A stretch of 64,000 nt of DNA, from contig NZ_RBWS01000013.1 in the NCBI RefSeq assembly GCF_003627955.1, positions 124,001 to 188,000 on the forward strand, given 5' to 3'. A program made the position numbers and the translations under genes. This document shows positions 26,316-36,245 of the stretch, in pieces. The notes under the pieces were generated by a model. It had not been told where the DNA came from and did no database searches. It saw only the letters and a program-made list of their open reading frames with translations. This stretch comes from Sphingobacterium puteale. Its GTDB lineage: Bacteria > Bacteroidota > Bacteroidia > Sphingobacteriales > Sphingobacteriaceae. Position 1 is the stretch's first letter. Every line of letters starts with the position of its first letter.

Positions 26316-28172
26316 ATGAAAAAACTATTTTCACTTGCGCTTGCTTTAAGTATAGGAGCAGCAGTATTTGCGCAGGAAAAAAAAGATGTCACATTGAATA
26401 TTGTGCCTCTACCGCAACATGTCCAGATCAAAAATGGCTCATTCAAAACCAATGCGAACACAAGAATTGCTTTTGATAGTGAAGAGGACAAAAAAGTTGC
26501 CGCTTTATTTCAGGATTTTTTAAAAAGCAACTACAATCTCAATTTATCGCTGGTAAAGTCGGCAGGTAAAAACTGTATTTATTTTTCTTCTAAAAGTGCA
26601 AAATCAACCAATACGGAAGCCTATGATCTCAACATCGCTTCTGACCAAATTACGGTCAGTGGAAAAGCAGCCGGCCTATTTTATGGTATGCAGTCGTTGA
26701 TTCAATTGCTTCCGGTCGATAAAAAAGCAAGTATCGAAATTCCGCAAGCATCCATTCAGGATGAACCTCGTTTTGCTTACCGCGGATTGCATCTTGATGT
26801 TGGCCGTCACTTCTTCCCCGTAGAATTTGTCAAGAAGTATATTGATATTTTGGCATCCTACAAACTGAATACTTTTCATTGGCACCTGACAGATGATCAA
26901 GGCTGGCGTATTGAAATTAAATCCCATCCCAAACTGACACAGATAGGTGGCTATCGTAACCAGACATTATTGGGTAACTATAAAACTGACGGTGACTACG
27001 ACAATACCCCTTATGGTGGTTTCTATACCCAAGACCAGATCAAAGAAGTCGTTGCTTATGCAAAAACGAAGTATGTTACTGTCATTCCTGAAATAGAGAT
27101 GCCAGGGCATGCTTTGGCGGCGCTTTCTGCTTACCCAGAGCTAGGTTGTGGTGATCACCCTGGGCCATACACAGCAGCGCAGACCTGGGGTGTATTTGAT
27201 GATGTTTTCTGTGCTGGCAAAGAAGAGACATTCAAACTATTGGAAGATGTTATCGACGAAGTCATTCCATTGTTCCCAAGCGAATACATTCACATCGGTG
27301 GTGATGAGTGTCCTAAGACCAAATGGAAGACTTGTCCACATTGTCAGAAAAGAATCAAGGATAATAACCTCAAAGACGAACATGAATTGCAGAGCTATTT
27401 TATTCAACGTATGGAAAAATACATTAATAGCAAAGGCAAACGTATCATTGGCTGGGATGAGATCTTAGAGGGTGGATTAGCACCAAATGCGACTGTTATG
27501 AGCTGGAGAGGAGACCAAGGAGCCATCGAAGCGGCAAACCAAGGACATGACGTCATTATCACAGCCAACAGTTATGGACTTTACTTTGACCACAAACAAG
27601 GTGCTGATCAAAATAGAGAGCCATTGAGCATCGGTGGACTTTCGACATTGCATAAAGTATATGCTGCCGACCCTATGCCTACCAAAATTTCGGAAAACAA
27701 CAAGAAACACGTTTTGGGTGTACAAGCGAATATCTGGACAGAATATATCGGTTCTTCCAATAAAGTAGAGTTCACCATCCTACCGCGTGTACTGGCTCTT
27801 TCGGAAATTGCCTGGACACAACCGGAGAATAAAAACTGGAAGAATTTTTCCGAACAACGTGCGGCACGCCAATTGGCAAAGCTCGATCAGACAAACACAT
27901 TCTATCGTGTACCTGAGGCATATGGTATCACTGACACGACGATATATGCATCAGAATATACCATCCGGGATTTAAAGCCATCTGTAGAAGGTGCCAAAAT
28001 CTATTATACCCTGGACAATTATGACCCTTCAGAATTGGATCTTGAATATACCGGGCCGGTCAAGGTGACGGTTCCAAACAGTAAAGAACGGGTATTCAAA
28101 GCCGTAGTTGTAACGCCTTCCGGAAAAAGAAGCAATTACATTAGGGTAAACATTATCAATACAAAGAAATAA
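26316..28172 (+). CDS. GH20 beta-N-acetylhexosaminidase
   Basis: 618 aa with a signal peptide ending near AVFAQ. An N-terminal GH20b domain (about 25-150) precedes the catalytic barrel (FAYRGLHLDVGRHFF onward). The catalytic Asp-Glu pair is D330-E331 in HIGGDECPK. A C-terminal chitobiase-like domain (about 530-618, IYYTLDNYDPSELDLEYTG) follows. It releases terminal GlcNAc or GalNAc from chitin oligomers, peptidoglycan or glycans in the periplasm or outside. Alone in its transcription unit; ends at a hairpin. Confidence 0.96.
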   Translation: MKKLFSLALALSIGAAVFAQEKKDVTLNIVPLPQHVQIKNGSFKTNANTRIAFDSEEDKKVAALFQDFLKSNYNLNLSLVKSAGKNCIYFSSKSAKSTNTEAYDLNIASDQITVSGKAAGLFYGMQSLIQLLPVDKKASIEIPQASIQDEPRFAYRGLHLDVGRHFFPVEFVKKYIDILASYKLNTFHWHLTDDQGWRIEIKSHPKLTQIGGYRNQTLLGNYKTDGDYDNTPYGGFYTQDQIKEVVAYAKTKYVTVIPEIEMPGHALAALSAYPELGCGDHPGPYTAAQTWGVFDDVFCAGKEETFKLLEDVIDEVIPLFPSEYIHIGGDECPKTKWKTCPHCQKRIKDNNLKDEHELQSYFIQRMEKYINSKGKRIIGWDEILEGGLAPNATVMSWRGDQGAIEAANQGHDVIITANSYGLYFDHKQGADQNREPLSIGGLSTLHKVYAADPMPTKISENNKKHVLGVQANIWTEYIGSSNKVEFTILPRVLALSEIAWTQPENKNWKNFSEQRAARQLAKLDQTNTFYRVPEAYGITDTTIYASEYTIRDLKPSVEGAKIYYTLDNYDPSELDLEYTGPVKVTVPNSKERVFKAVVVTPSGKRSNYIRVNIINTKK

Positions 28173-28192
28173 TATCATTTCGTCCATGCGAA

Positions 28193-28236
28193 AGCGCTAA
28201 TATTCTGTTAACTTTGAACAGATATCAGCGCTTTTT
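28193..28236 (+). terminator. Terminator of the GH20 gene
   Basis: AGCGCT (28193-28198) pairs with AGCGCT (28227-28232); further pairing ATAT/CTGTT with AACAG/ATAT extends the stem. TTTTT follows. TAACTTTG (28209-28216) in the loop also fits a -7 box for the next gene. Confidence 0.65.
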
Positions 28237-28279
28237 AATTGACGTGTGGTATCACTACAAGAATTTAAAAAGAATTTCT

Positions 28280-28756
28280 ATGGCTGAGGATCTGTTAATT
28301 GCCAAAGGCAGCAAAGAAGAACAATATCAAAACTTACTTCCACAGATAGGTGGATTGCTACAGGGAGAAAATAATCAGATTGCAAACCTTTCCAATATTG
28401 CGGCAGCATTAAAGGAACAATTCAATTTTTTTTGGGTTGGTTTTTATCTCGTAGACGGTGCTGAAGAACTTGTTCTTGGTCCCTTCCAAGGACCTGTTGC
28501 CTGTACACGCATAAAAAAAGGAAGGGGTGTATGCGGGGGAGCCTGGGCACAGGAAAAAACACTTATTGTACCCGATGTGGAGCAATTTCCCGGGCACATT
28601 GCCTGCAGTTCGCTGTCACGCTCTGAAATCGTATTACCTATTTACAAAAAGGGGGAAATTATCGGTGTACTTGATGTGGACAGCAGTGAATTGGATAGCT
28701 TCGACGAAATTGACGAAAAGTACCTTACCCAAATCTTGCAGTTGTTGGATAAATAA
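28280..28756 (+). CDS. Free methionine-(R)-sulfoxide reductase (GAF domain)
   Basis: The frame is open from a TTG at 28214, but ATG at 28280 gives a compact 158-aa GAF protein. Features of the fRMsr family: FFWVGFYLVDG, then GPFQGPVACTRI, GRGVCGGAW and HIACSSLSRSEIVLP, which supply the conserved cysteines. The end (GVLDVDSSELDSFDEID) is also typical. It reduces free Met-R-sulfoxide in the cytoplasm, using thioredoxin. Convergent with the WD40 gene. Confidence 0.93.
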   Translation: MAEDLLIAKGSKEEQYQNLLPQIGGLLQGENNQIANLSNIAAALKEQFNFFWVGFYLVDGAEELVLGPFQGPVACTRIKKGRGVCGGAWAQEKTLIVPDVEQFPGHIACSSLSRSEIVLPIYKKGEIIGVLDVDSSELDSFDEIDEKYLTQILQLLDK

Positions 28757-28860
28757 CACGTTAAGCATTATGAGCAAAAAGGTATATTTCAAAAACCTAA
28801 TAATCCAAAGTCGAATCATTCATACAAATGATTTCTACGGGAGCACTCACGGTCTTTATC

Positions 28861-29760
28861 TTATTGTAATTCCCAAATTTTAACAAGCTTGTCGTCACTG
28901 ACACTAAAGAAATATTGGCCGTCTTCGGACCAGATTCCTGCATTGACGGACAGATGATGGCCATCCTGCATTTTGTCGCGGCTCATGTTCTTCAAAAGCG
29001 CAAAATCGGCGTTAGACCAGAATTTCAGTGACTTATCGCGGCTTACTGTTGCAAAAAATGGTTCAAAAGGGTGTGGATAGATCCCATACACTGTGAACAA
29101 GTGTGGTACAAAGGAAAAGTTATTGCTCAGTTGATTGACATCCGAAATAATAAGCTGTGCATCGCGTCCACCGCTTAACAGTTTATTTTGAAGAAAAGCC
29201 AAAGAGGTTGTGGGCAGACTATGCAACTTCATCCGTTCGATAACATGAAAGTCCTCGCTAGCCAACAAATATACCCAGCCATCTTTATCGCCCAGAGCAA
29301 TCTTGGTTTCATCGGCATCCACTGCAATACTTCGTACTGTCGTTTGGGATAGCTCTACGTCATAGATACGCTTGTATGTGGCGAGGTTGATTACATAAAG
29401 TCGTCCTTCTTCCCCTACGGCGAGCAACTCATTCTTTTGCCGGATATAGGAAAGTGCAAAGATAGCTCTATTGCCGAGCTGCAAACTCGCCACGAGTTTC
29501 TGTTCCTGTACATCCACGAAAAGCAACTTTCCCTCCCGCAGCGCAATCGTCAGTATCGCAGTTCCAGGAATCAATTTTAAAGCATACACGGAGGAGGTCA
29601 CCGCACACAGAATACGCTTAAAACCATTCTTTTCAATATCCCATTCCACCACGCCCTTATCGTTGCCACCCGTAAAAAAAGTATGCGGATAATATCCCTT
29701 CTCTACACAAAAAATTGGGTTTTGATGTCCCGATAATGTTGCTCTTAATTTAATATTCAT
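28861..29760 (-). CDS. WD40 beta-propeller protein
   Basis: 299 aa without signal peptide or membrane segment. Several WD40 blades can be seen: LSGHQNPIFCVEKG with GGNDKGVVEWDIE, ALGDKDGWVYLL, LSGGRDAQLIISDV, ATVSRDKSLKFW and FFSVSDDKLVKIWEL. About seven blades would close the propeller. Likely a cytoplasmic scaffold; no partner known. It follows the his genes on the same strand, but a minus-strand terminator separates it. Confidence 0.88.
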   Translation of the reverse strand: MNIKLRATLSGHQNPIFCVEKGYYPHTFFTGGNDKGVVEWDIEKNGFKRILCAVTSSVYALKLIPGTAILTIALREGKLLFVDVQEQKLVASLQLGNRAIFALSYIRQKNELLAVGEEGRLYVINLATYKRIYDVELSQTTVRSIAVDADETKIALGDKDGWVYLLASEDFHVIERMKLHSLPTTSLAFLQNKLLSGGRDAQLIISDVNQLSNNFSFVPHLFTVYGIYPHPFEPFFATVSRDKSLKFWSNADFALLKNMSRDKMQDGHHLSVNAGIWSEDGQYFFSVSDDKLVKIWELQ

Positions 29761-29870
29761 AGTTATCTATTCAAATTCTCCGGATGATTACCGAAGTGGC
29801 CCTGCTTGCAAATGAAATTCGCTTCCTCATCAATTTAAATTTACCAACTCCAAATAAACAGCCGGAAAAC

Positions 29871-29914
29871 AATAAAAAAGAAGTGCAGCATATTCACAAA
29901 TATACTGCACTTCT
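29871..29914 (-). terminator. Terminator of the his gene cluster
   Basis: On the minus strand AGAAGTGCAG and CTGCACTTCT (29905-29914 and 29879-29888) form a 10-bp stem followed by TTTTTT. It ends transcription from hisIE before the WD40 gene. Confidence 0.75.
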
Positions 29915-30040
29915 AAGACTATTTTGTCATATTACCTTAAAGCCTCGCCCAATTACCGATTTCCATAAAATTTCTTTGCGTGTATATTCGAATTCGGCAC
30001 ATATACTATTCAGTCACAAAGGCTTTCTTGGGGAACAGCG

Positions 30041-30625
30041 TTATTGATGTCTGCTTTCAAGATTTTTAGCGATTGTTTCCAACGAAAATCCCTTCTCACG
30101 CAACAATACGATCAAATGGAACAATAGGTCAGAAGTCTCATTGATAAAGTCTGTTTCAGTTTCAGTTAATGCGGCAATAACCGTTTCTACAGCTTCCTCG
30201 CCTACCTTTTGGGCGATCTTATTAATTCCTCTGGACCGCAAACGGTTAACATAGGATTCGTCAGAAGGATTTTCGTAACGATGATTGACGATACGTTCGA
30301 GCTCCAGTATAAAATTCTGATTGAATTCTGTGCTGAAACAGCTCCGGCTTCCCGTATGACAAGTGGGTCCCATAGGATCAGCCTTAATCAATACGGTATC
30401 TTTATCGCAATCAATATGGATACTCTTTACGTTTAAAAAGTTTCCACTCTCCTCTCCTTTAGTCCAGAGACGGTTTTTGCTACGAGAAAAAAAAGTCACG
30501 CGCTTCTCTGCCTGTGTCTTTTGCCAAGCCTCCTCATTCATGTAGCCTAACATCAACACTTCCAGGGTTTGGGCGTCTTGCACAATCACTGGAACAAGTC
30601 CGTCACTTTTTGCGAAATCTAACAT
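30041..30625 (-). CDS. hisIE: Bifunctional phosphoribosyl-AMP cyclohydrolase / phosphoribosyl-ATP pyrophosphatase
   Basis: 194 aa, histidine pathway steps 2 and 3. HisI domain about 1-105: FFSRSKNRLWTKGEESGN, the DCDKDTV metal segment and CHTGSRSCF zinc cysteines. HisE domain about 110-194: NRLRSRGINKIAQKVGEEAVE and TSDLLFHLIVLL. It is the last gene of the his run. A 14-bp tandem repeat lies directly upstream of its start codon. Confidence 0.97.
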   Translation of the reverse strand: MLDFAKSDGLVPVIVQDAQTLEVLMLGYMNEEAWQKTQAEKRVTFFSRSKNRLWTKGEESGNFLNVKSIHIDCDKDTVLIKADPMGPTCHTGSRSCFSTEFNQNFILELERIVNHRYENPSDESYVNRLRSRGINKIAQKVGEEAVETVIAALTETETDFINETSDLLFHLIVLLREKGFSLETIAKNLESRHQ

Positions 30626-30629
30626 TGTA

Positions 30630-30667
30630 TTAGTATCTAGTATTTAGTATCTAGTATTGAGACTCTG
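30630..30667. repeat. Tandem 14-bp repeat upstream of hisIE
   Basis: Two exact copies of TTAGTATCTAGTAT (30630-30643, 30644-30657) are followed by TGAGACTCTGG. The block begins a few bases from the hisIE start. The same architecture recurs upstream of hisH at 32901-32939. Confidence 0.75.
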
Positions 30668-30734
30668 GTAGCGCAAGCCCAAGGCTTACTCACTATCTAT
30701 CTTCTCCTCTTTTAATTCTTTATTCTTTGATCCA

Positions 30735-30768
30735 TATTTCTGGATCTTTGCGCTTTATTTCTGGATCT
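30735..30768. repeat. Direct repeat of 13 bp in the hisF-hisIE gap
   Basis: TATTTCTGGATCT occurs at 30735-30747 and 30756-30768, a spacing of exactly 21 bp, just after the hisF stop. Confidence 0.6.
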
Positions 30769-30778
30769 CTACCCGCAA

Positions 30779-31531
30779 TTATCTTACGACAATACCATGT
30801 TGGTGTAAAGTCTGCTTAAGGTCCGGAATCAATATTTCGCCATAGTGGAATACAGAAGCGGCTAACGCGGCATCCACATTGGCCTGTTGAAATACATCGA
30901 TGAAATGCTGTTGATTACCGGCCCCGCCAGATGCGATCAACGGAATATGAATACGATCGTTAATGGCCTTTAAGAATTTATTGTCAAAACCGTTTTTCGT
31001 GCCATCGTGATCCATTGATGTCAACAGGATTTCTCCGGCTCCACGTTCTTGCGCTTCACGGATCCAATCCAGGGTATTGATCTCCGTTTTGATACGCCCC
31101 CCACTTAAATGGACAAAATCCTCTCCTTCGATCGACCTTGTATCGACAGCGACAACCACAAACTGAGCTCCAAAAGCTGCAGCCATCTGATTGATCAACT
31201 CCGGATTTCGTACCGCAGCAGAGTTGATCGAAATCTTGTCCGCACCAGCATTCAATAAGATATCCGCATCGCTGATTTCATTGATACCGCCACCGATTGT
31301 AAAAGGGATATTTACCTGACGAGCTACCGCTTTTACCAGATCTATCGTTGTCTTGCGACCTTCATGTGTAGCTGTAATATCTAAAAACACAAGTTCATCA
31401 GCTCCTTGCTGGGAGTATTCATAGGCGAGTTCAACAGGATCACCCGCATCACGCAAATCAACAAAGTTGACCCCTTTTACCGTACGTCCATCTTTAACAT
31501 CCAAGCAAGGAATTATCCGTTTTGCCAGCAT
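30779..31531 (-). CDS. hisF: Imidazole glycerol phosphate synthase cyclase subunit
   Basis: 250 aa, a TIM barrel. Starts [23 protein letters not shown] with the catalytic Asp; the second catalytic Asp is in VVAVDTRS. Phosphate-binding loops IGGGI and ASGGAG are visible. Together with HisH it forms imidazole glycerol phosphate and AICAR. It starts one base after the hisA stop, so coupled. Confidence 0.98.
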   Translation of the reverse strand: MLAKRIIPCLDVKDGRTVKGVNFVDLRDAGDPVELAYEYSQQGADELVFLDITATHEGRKTTIDLVKAVARQVNIPFTIGGGINEISDADILLNAGADKISINSAAVRNPELINQMAAAFGAQFVVVAVDTRSIEGEDFVHLSGGRIKTEINTLDWIREAQERGAGEILLTSMDHDGTKNGFDNKFLKAINDRIHIPLIASGGAGNQQHFIDVFQQANVDAALAASVFHYGEILIPDLKQTLHQHGIVVR

Positions 31532-31532
31532 G

Positions 31533-32285
31533 TTAAAATCGGATTAATGATTTGAGATTCCAGTCTTTGACTTCATCAATTGAGATACGATTCTCATAGA
31601 TCGCCTTGCCTACAACAACGGATTCTACACCACCCAGCTCCTGAAGCTTTTGAATATCATCCATAGAGCTGATACCCCCCGAAGCAATCAGCTTGATGAT
31701 CGGAGAATGATCCAGCAATTTTTGATACAACTCCACGCCTGCGCCACCTAATTTACCGTCTTTACTGATATCGGTACAAAGGAACCTAAAAAATCCCAAA
31801 GCCAAGCATTTATCAATATACTCGATCAATTTAATTGGCGAACTTTCTAACCAGCCGGAGTATTTAATGACTTCGTCCAATACATCAATTGCAATGACAA
31901 TATGATCTGCGTATTTAACTTTCCCTTCATTTAGGGTTGCCAGTTCTTCCAAAAAAGAAGGATTTGTGATCGCTTGCGTACCCACGATGACACGATATAC
32001 ACCGGCATCAACCAATTCCTTTACTTTATCAATGCTTCTGACTCCACCGCCATACTGAATTTTCATATCGGTCTTTTGGATGATATCAAATAAATAGGCC
32101 TGATTGCTAAAATCACCTTTTGCGCCATTTAAATCTATGATATGAACCAATTCTGTACCATTCGCATGGTAGTTCTCGATCTGCTCCTCTAAACTAATCG
32201 CATAAGTTGTAACGTCGTTGTAGTTACCCTCTCTTAAACGGACAACTTTTTTGTCCAAAACGTCAATTGCTGGAATGATATACAT
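31533..32285 (-). CDS. hisA: Phosphoribosylformimino-5-aminoimidazole carboxamide ribotide isomerase
   Basis: 250 aa, half-barrel duplication like HisF: starts [20 protein letters not shown] (catalytic Asp), with phosphate loops QYGGGVRSI and ASGGISS, and the catalytic second Asp in CTDISKDG. It opens the ring of ProFAR to PRFAR. Between hisH and hisF in a tightly packed run. Confidence 0.97.
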   Translation of the reverse strand: MYIIPAIDVLDKKVVRLREGNYNDVTTYAISLEEQIENYHANGTELVHIIDLNGAKGDFSNQAYLFDIIQKTDMKIQYGGGVRSIDKVKELVDAGVYRVIVGTQAITNPSFLEELATLNEGKVKYADHIVIAIDVLDEVIKYSGWLESSPIKLIEYIDKCLALGFFRFLCTDISKDGKLGGAGVELYQKLLDHSPIIKLIASGGISSMDDIQKLQELGGVESVVVGKAIYENRISIDEVKDWNLKSLIRF

Positions 32286-32297
32286 AATCGAATATTT

Positions 32298-32897
32298 TTA
32301 GTCTAATTGAATAGTTGAAAAATTGAGCAACAACTGCTCACCTGCTTTTCCCGACTTCTCCGGGTGAAATTGTACGCCAAAGAAATTATCTTTGGAAATT
32401 GCTGCTGAAAATGGCAACCCATAGTCACATTTAGCGGCCGTAAATATCGTATCATATTCAATATAATACGAATGGACGAAATAAAAATAAGTCTGATCCG
32501 CTATATTCGCAAATAAAGGATTATTTGCTTGCACCGAAACGCTATTCCAGCCCATATGAGGCACTTTGCCGGCTACTCTGGTTTCAAAATGTAACGTTTT
32601 CAACGGGAACAATTTCAACAGATCGGCATCACCTTCCTCCGAATAATCGGTCAACAACTGCATCCCAACACAGATTCCCAGTACAGGTTTACGCAGTGCT
32701 TTAATATAAGGCACTAATCCCGATTCCCGTAATTTATTCATGGCTGCCCCCGCATGGCCTACTCCGGGAATAATAATCCGATCGTAGAGATCCATCTCTT
32801 CCGCCGTATTGATCATGCCGTAGGTCAGTCCCACGCGATCTAGCGCAGCAGTCAGGGAAAAAATATTCCCGGCGCCGTAATTAATAATTCCTATCAT
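32298..32897 (-). CDS. hisH: Imidazole glycerol phosphate synthase glutaminase subunit
   Basis: 199 aa class I glutamine amidotransferase: oxyanion region GVGHAGAAM, nucleophile Cys in GICVGMQLL, and the His-Glu pair in GVQFHPEKS. It feeds ammonia to HisF. Its start is directly next to a 14-bp tandem repeat that fills part of a 123-bp gap after hisB. Confidence 0.97.
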   Translation of the reverse strand: MIGIINYGAGNIFSLTAALDRVGLTYGMINTAEEMDLYDRIIIPGVGHAGAAMNKLRESGLVPYIKALRKPVLGICVGMQLLTDYSEEGDADLLKLFPLKTLHFETRVAGKVPHMGWNSVSVQANNPLFANIADQTYFYFVHSYYIEYDTIFTAAKCDYGLPFSAAISKDNFFGVQFHPEKSGKAGEQLLLNFSTIQLD

Positions 32898-32900
32898 TTT

Positions 32901-32939
32901 TGAGATTTGAGTATTGAGATTTGAGTATTAAGACTTTGG
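32901..32939. repeat. Tandem 14-bp repeat upstream of hisH
   Basis: Two exact copies of TGAGATTTGAGTAT (32901-32914, 32915-32928) are followed by TAAGACTTTGG. Unit length, copy number, tail and position next to a start codon match the block upstream of hisIE (units agree at 9 of 14 positions, tails at 9 of 11). Confidence 0.75.
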
Positions 32940-33020
32940 CTCCACAAGTTTATGCATCATGCGGTCATCGCTCATCTTTACTCATGTATCCCATGGGTTC
33001 TCTTTATTAATTAAACAAAA

Positions 33021-34160
33021 CTACAAAACACCTTTGGTGCTTGGTAGCTGCATATGATCCGCATCCCTCCGTACCGCTTTCTTAATCGATTTGGCAAAGG
33101 CTTTAAAAATTGCTTCGATCTTATGGTGCTCATTATCCCCCTCTGCTTTGATATTTAGATTTGATTTGGAGGCGTCAGAAAATGATTTAAAAAAATGGAA
33201 GAACATCTCTGTTGGCATGTCACCTATTTTCTCACGTTTAAATTCTGCATCCCATACGATCCAATTGCGTCCACCAAAATCCAGTGCAACCTGTGCCAGG
33301 CAATCATCCATTGGTAAGGTGTACGAGTAACGCTCAATACCACGCTTGTCTCCCAATACCTTCAAAAATACCTCACCCAAAGCTATCCCTGTATCTTCAA
33401 TCGTATGATGCTCGTCTATATGAAGATCGCCTTTCGCTTTGATCGTTAAGTCCAATGCACCATGTCGGGCTATTTGATCCAACATATGATCAAAGAAGGG
33501 CAATCCTGTTTCGATTTCCGATTTACCGGAGCCATCCAAGTTTAACTGAATAAAAATATCCGTTTCGTTAGTTTTACGATGATGTTCGGCAGTGCGCGTT
33601 CCCAATTTCAGAAATTCATAAACTGTTTTCCAGTCCATTGTTTCTAAAGCTACGACTGTAGGATCAATGTCAACGTTCTCTAAAGCCCCCAATTGATCAT
33701 TGGCACGCAGCCATATTGCTCTGGCCCCAAGATTTTGAGCGAGCTTCACATCATTGACTCGGTCACCGATAACGAACGATTCACTTAAATTATATTTTGA
33801 CGGATCGAAATATTCACCGAGCATACCAATCCCCGGTTTACGAGTGTCGGCATTTTCATGCGGAAAAGTTTTATCTATATGTTCTTTGGCAAATACTACA
33901 CCCTCTGCTGCAAACGTATCAATTACAAAATGATGGACGGGCCAGAAGTTCTCTTCCGGATGGGAAGATGTTCCCAGGCCATCTTGGTTTGAAACCAAGA
34001 TCAATTCAAAATCCAGTTCCTTCGCGATACGTGGCAGGTACTGCAAGGCGCCCGGATAGAATTTTAATTTTGCAAAAGAATCGATCTGCTCATCTTCTGG
34101 TTCCAAAATTAATGTTCCATCACGGTCTATAAACAGTACACGTTTTAAGTTATCAGGCAT
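33021..34160 (-). CDS. hisB: Bifunctional histidinol-phosphatase / imidazoleglycerol-phosphate dehydratase
   Basis: 379 aa. N-terminal HAD phosphatase (about 1-165): FIDRDGTLI with the nucleophile Asp, LVSNQDGLG, and [14 protein letters not shown]-terminal IGPD (about 185-379): [31 protein letters not shown] and [15 protein letters not shown], the manganese-binding His/Glu sets. Performs the dehydratase and phosphatase steps that flank HisC. hisC ends 5 bases upstream. Confidence 0.97.
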   Translation of the reverse strand: MPDNLKRVLFIDRDGTLILEPEDEQIDSFAKLKFYPGALQYLPRIAKELDFELILVSNQDGLGTSSHPEENFWPVHHFVIDTFAAEGVVFAKEHIDKTFPHENADTRKPGIGMLGEYFDPSKYNLSESFVIGDRVNDVKLAQNLGARAIWLRANDQLGALENVDIDPTVVALETMDWKTVYEFLKLGTRTAEHHRKTNETDIFIQLNLDGSGKSEIETGLPFFDHMLDQIARHGALDLTIKAKGDLHIDEHHTIEDTGIALGEVFLKVLGDKRGIERYSYTLPMDDCLAQVALDFGGRNWIVWDAEFKREKIGDMPTEMFFHFFKSFSDASKSNLNIKAEGDNEHHKIEAIFKAFAKSIKKAVRRDADHMQLPSTKGVL

Positions 34161-34164
34161 AGTA

Positions 34165-35223
34165 TTATTTATTGATTTGATTAAGTTTTTCTAATAAAGT
34201 TCTGTTTTCAACAGGTGTCCCGACAGTGATCCGCAAACAGCCCTCACAAAGTTCGACTTTTGACCGATCTCTGACGATGATCCCATACTGAACCAGATAG
34301 TCATAAACTTCTCTCGGCTGTTCCATCTTGACCAGGATAAAATTGGCATCAGAAGGAGTAATATACTGTACATAGTCCAGTTCGAGTAGTTCACGTACCA
34401 GTTTCTCACGTTCCGAAACAGTCTCTTTGATCCAGTCATTGACTTGATCCACATTATTCAGGGCCTCTAACACGATATCTTGTGTTGCCTGATTAATGTT
34501 ATAAGGTGGTTTAATTTTATTGTAAACTGCTATAATTTCTTTGCTCGCAAATGCCATGCCCAATCGCAACGCTGCAAGCCCCCAGGCTTTGGACAAAGTC
34601 TGCAATACCACCAAGTTAGGGTATTCAGCCAATTCCTGTGTAAATGATTTTACTGCTGAAAAATTGATATAAGCTTCATCGACGACGACAAGCCCCTTAA
34701 AATTATTCAATACCGTTTCGATGTCCTGACGACGGATAGAATTTCCGGTCGGATTATTTGGCGAACAGATAAAAATCAGCTTGGTATGTGCATCTATGGC
34801 ATTCGCTATTCCATCCAGATCCAACTGGTATTCTGCGGTAAGGTTTACTTTTTTGAAAGCGACATCATTGATATTCGCCGATACCTCATACATACCATAG
34901 GTCGGCGGAACGAGGATAACATTGTCCACACCGGGTGTACAAAATGCGCGGTACAAAATATCAATCGCCTCATCGCTTCCATTGCCTAAAAAAATATTTT
35001 CCGCAGGAACACCTTTTATTGTTGAAAGTTTTGCTTTGACTTGATGTTGGAGTGGGTCTGGATATCGGTTGTAATCATGGTTAAGTGGGGATCCAAAAGG
35101 ATTTTCATTGGCATCAATCAATATGGATGCCTCCCCTTTAAATTCATCTCTTGCGGACGAATATGGTACGAGCTTCTTAATATTTTCCCGTAATAGGTTG
35201 TTTAAGTTGAATGGATTATCCAT
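34165..35223 (-). CDS. hisC: Histidinol-phosphate aminotransferase
   Basis: 352 aa, PLP fold type I. Visible: [11 protein letters not shown] at the N-terminus, [33 protein letters not shown] and the PLP lysine segment [16 protein letters not shown]. First gene of the his run in this window; hisG and hisD, which often precede it, are not here. About 115 bp separate it from rnz. Confidence 0.97.
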   Translation of the reverse strand: MDNPFNLNNLLRENIKKLVPYSSARDEFKGEASILIDANENPFGSPLNHDYNRYPDPLQHQVKAKLSTIKGVPAENIFLGNGSDEAIDILYRAFCTPGVDNVILVPPTYGMYEVSANINDVAFKKVNLTAEYQLDLDGIANAIDAHTKLIFICSPNNPTGNSIRRQDIETVLNNFKGLVVVDEAYINFSAVKSFTQELAEYPNLVVLQTLSKAWGLAALRLGMAFASKEIIAVYNKIKPPYNINQATQDIVLEALNNVDQVNDWIKETVSEREKLVRELLELDYVQYITPSDANFILVKMEQPREVYDYLVQYGIIVRDRSKVELCEGCLRITVGTPVENRTLLEKLNQINK

Positions 35224-35332
35224 TATAAAAAAATTAGAGCCGTAAACTTAGATAAATTGTTTATCAAATGCAATATAATAAGCAATTTAAAAGCATTTGG
35301 TCATAGAAATGTGGTATAAAATTCACAAAAAA

Positions 35333-36244
35333 CTAAACTAAAAACCACTTCCCTTCGATCGAAAGTTCGGTATTGGGGAATACTGTTCGAGCTTCTTCCA
35401 ACAAGGGTGCCAAATCCCGGTACCGTGCGGAGTAATGACCGAGCAATAATTTTTTTGCATGGGTTTCTTTGGCAATTTCTCCGGCTTCCAATGCCGTTGT
35501 GTGGAAAGTTTCTTTTGCACGGTCGACCATATCATGTAAAAATGTAGATTCATGGTACATGAGATCGGCATGCTGAACATAGGGAAGATAACCCTCTGTG
35601 CGTACCGTATCTGAACAATATACGTAACTTCTGGATTTGGGTGCGGGCAGGCTCAATTGATCCGCTGGGTAAACATCCCCTTTTTCGTCCACATAATCCA
35701 TCCCTTTCTTGATAGCGGGATAGTATACTGTGGGAATATTCAACGCTTGAACCACATCACCAAGCAAGGTCCTGGCCCGTGGTCCCTCATCAAAGCGAAA
35801 ACCTGTGCAGGCAATACGATGTGTTAAAGGAAACGCGCTCACTTTCATGGTCCGGTTTTCAAAAATAATACCGGGTCCGTCAGGTGAAATCGGATGAAAA
35901 ATAAGATTATAGCGCAAGACTGTCTCCGAATGCAGAAATTGGACATCCAGAATCTCTTTTAAGGCAGCCGGTCCGTATAAATGAAGATCACTTTTGCGGC
36001 CAACAAGATGCATCGAAGAGAGCAGTCCCACTAAACCTAAATAGTGATCTCCATGTAAGTGACTAATAAAAATATGTCCTATACGATTGCTTTTAATTCC
36101 ATAACGGCTGAGCTGCATTTGCGTCCCCTCCCCACAGTCTATTAAAAACAATTGTTCATTAAAGTTCAGCACTTGGCTAGTCGGATGGCGATCAAACATC
36201 GGTGTCGCGGAACTATTTCCTAATATCAGAACTTCAAACTTCAT
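35333..36244 (-). CDS. rnz: Ribonuclease Z
   Basis: The frame extends to a TTG at 36256, but ATG at 36244 gives the standard N-terminus MKFEVLILGNSSATPM (303 aa) and begins one base after the STAS stop. Metallo-beta-lactamase fold: SHLHGDHYLGL, later YCSDTVRTEGY, MYHESTF, HTTALEAG and LLLGHYSARY. It cleaves the 3' trailer of tRNA precursors. Translational coupling to the STAS gene is likely. Confidence 0.97.
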   Translation of the reverse strand: MKFEVLILGNSSATPMFDRHPTSQVLNFNEQLFLIDCGEGTQMQLSRYGIKSNRIGHIFISHLHGDHYLGLVGLLSSMHLVGRKSDLHLYGPAALKEILDVQFLHSETVLRYNLIFHPISPDGPGIIFENRTMKVSAFPLTHRIACTGFRFDEGPRARTLLGDVVQALNIPTVYYPAIKKGMDYVDEKGDVYPADQLSLPAPKSRSYVYCSDTVRTEGYLPYVQHADLMYHESTFLHDMVDRAKETFHTTALEAGEIAKETHAKKLLLGHYSARYRDLAPLLEEARTVFPNTELSIEGKWFLV

Positions 36245-36245
36245 A

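Noticed and set aside
26108-26476. Plus-strand 122-codon frame overlapping the GH20 start
   Set aside because: It runs out of frame into the GH20 signal peptide region, which is strongly supported.
29784-30047. Plus-strand frame of 87 codons between the WD40 and hisIE genes
   Set aside because: It runs across the his terminator hairpin and into hisIE, with no protein-like pattern.
30626-30778. Histidine attenuator or T-box
   Set aside because: No run of His codons or T-box-like sequence in the gap; only repeats and a short inverted AAGCC/GGCTT element are seen.
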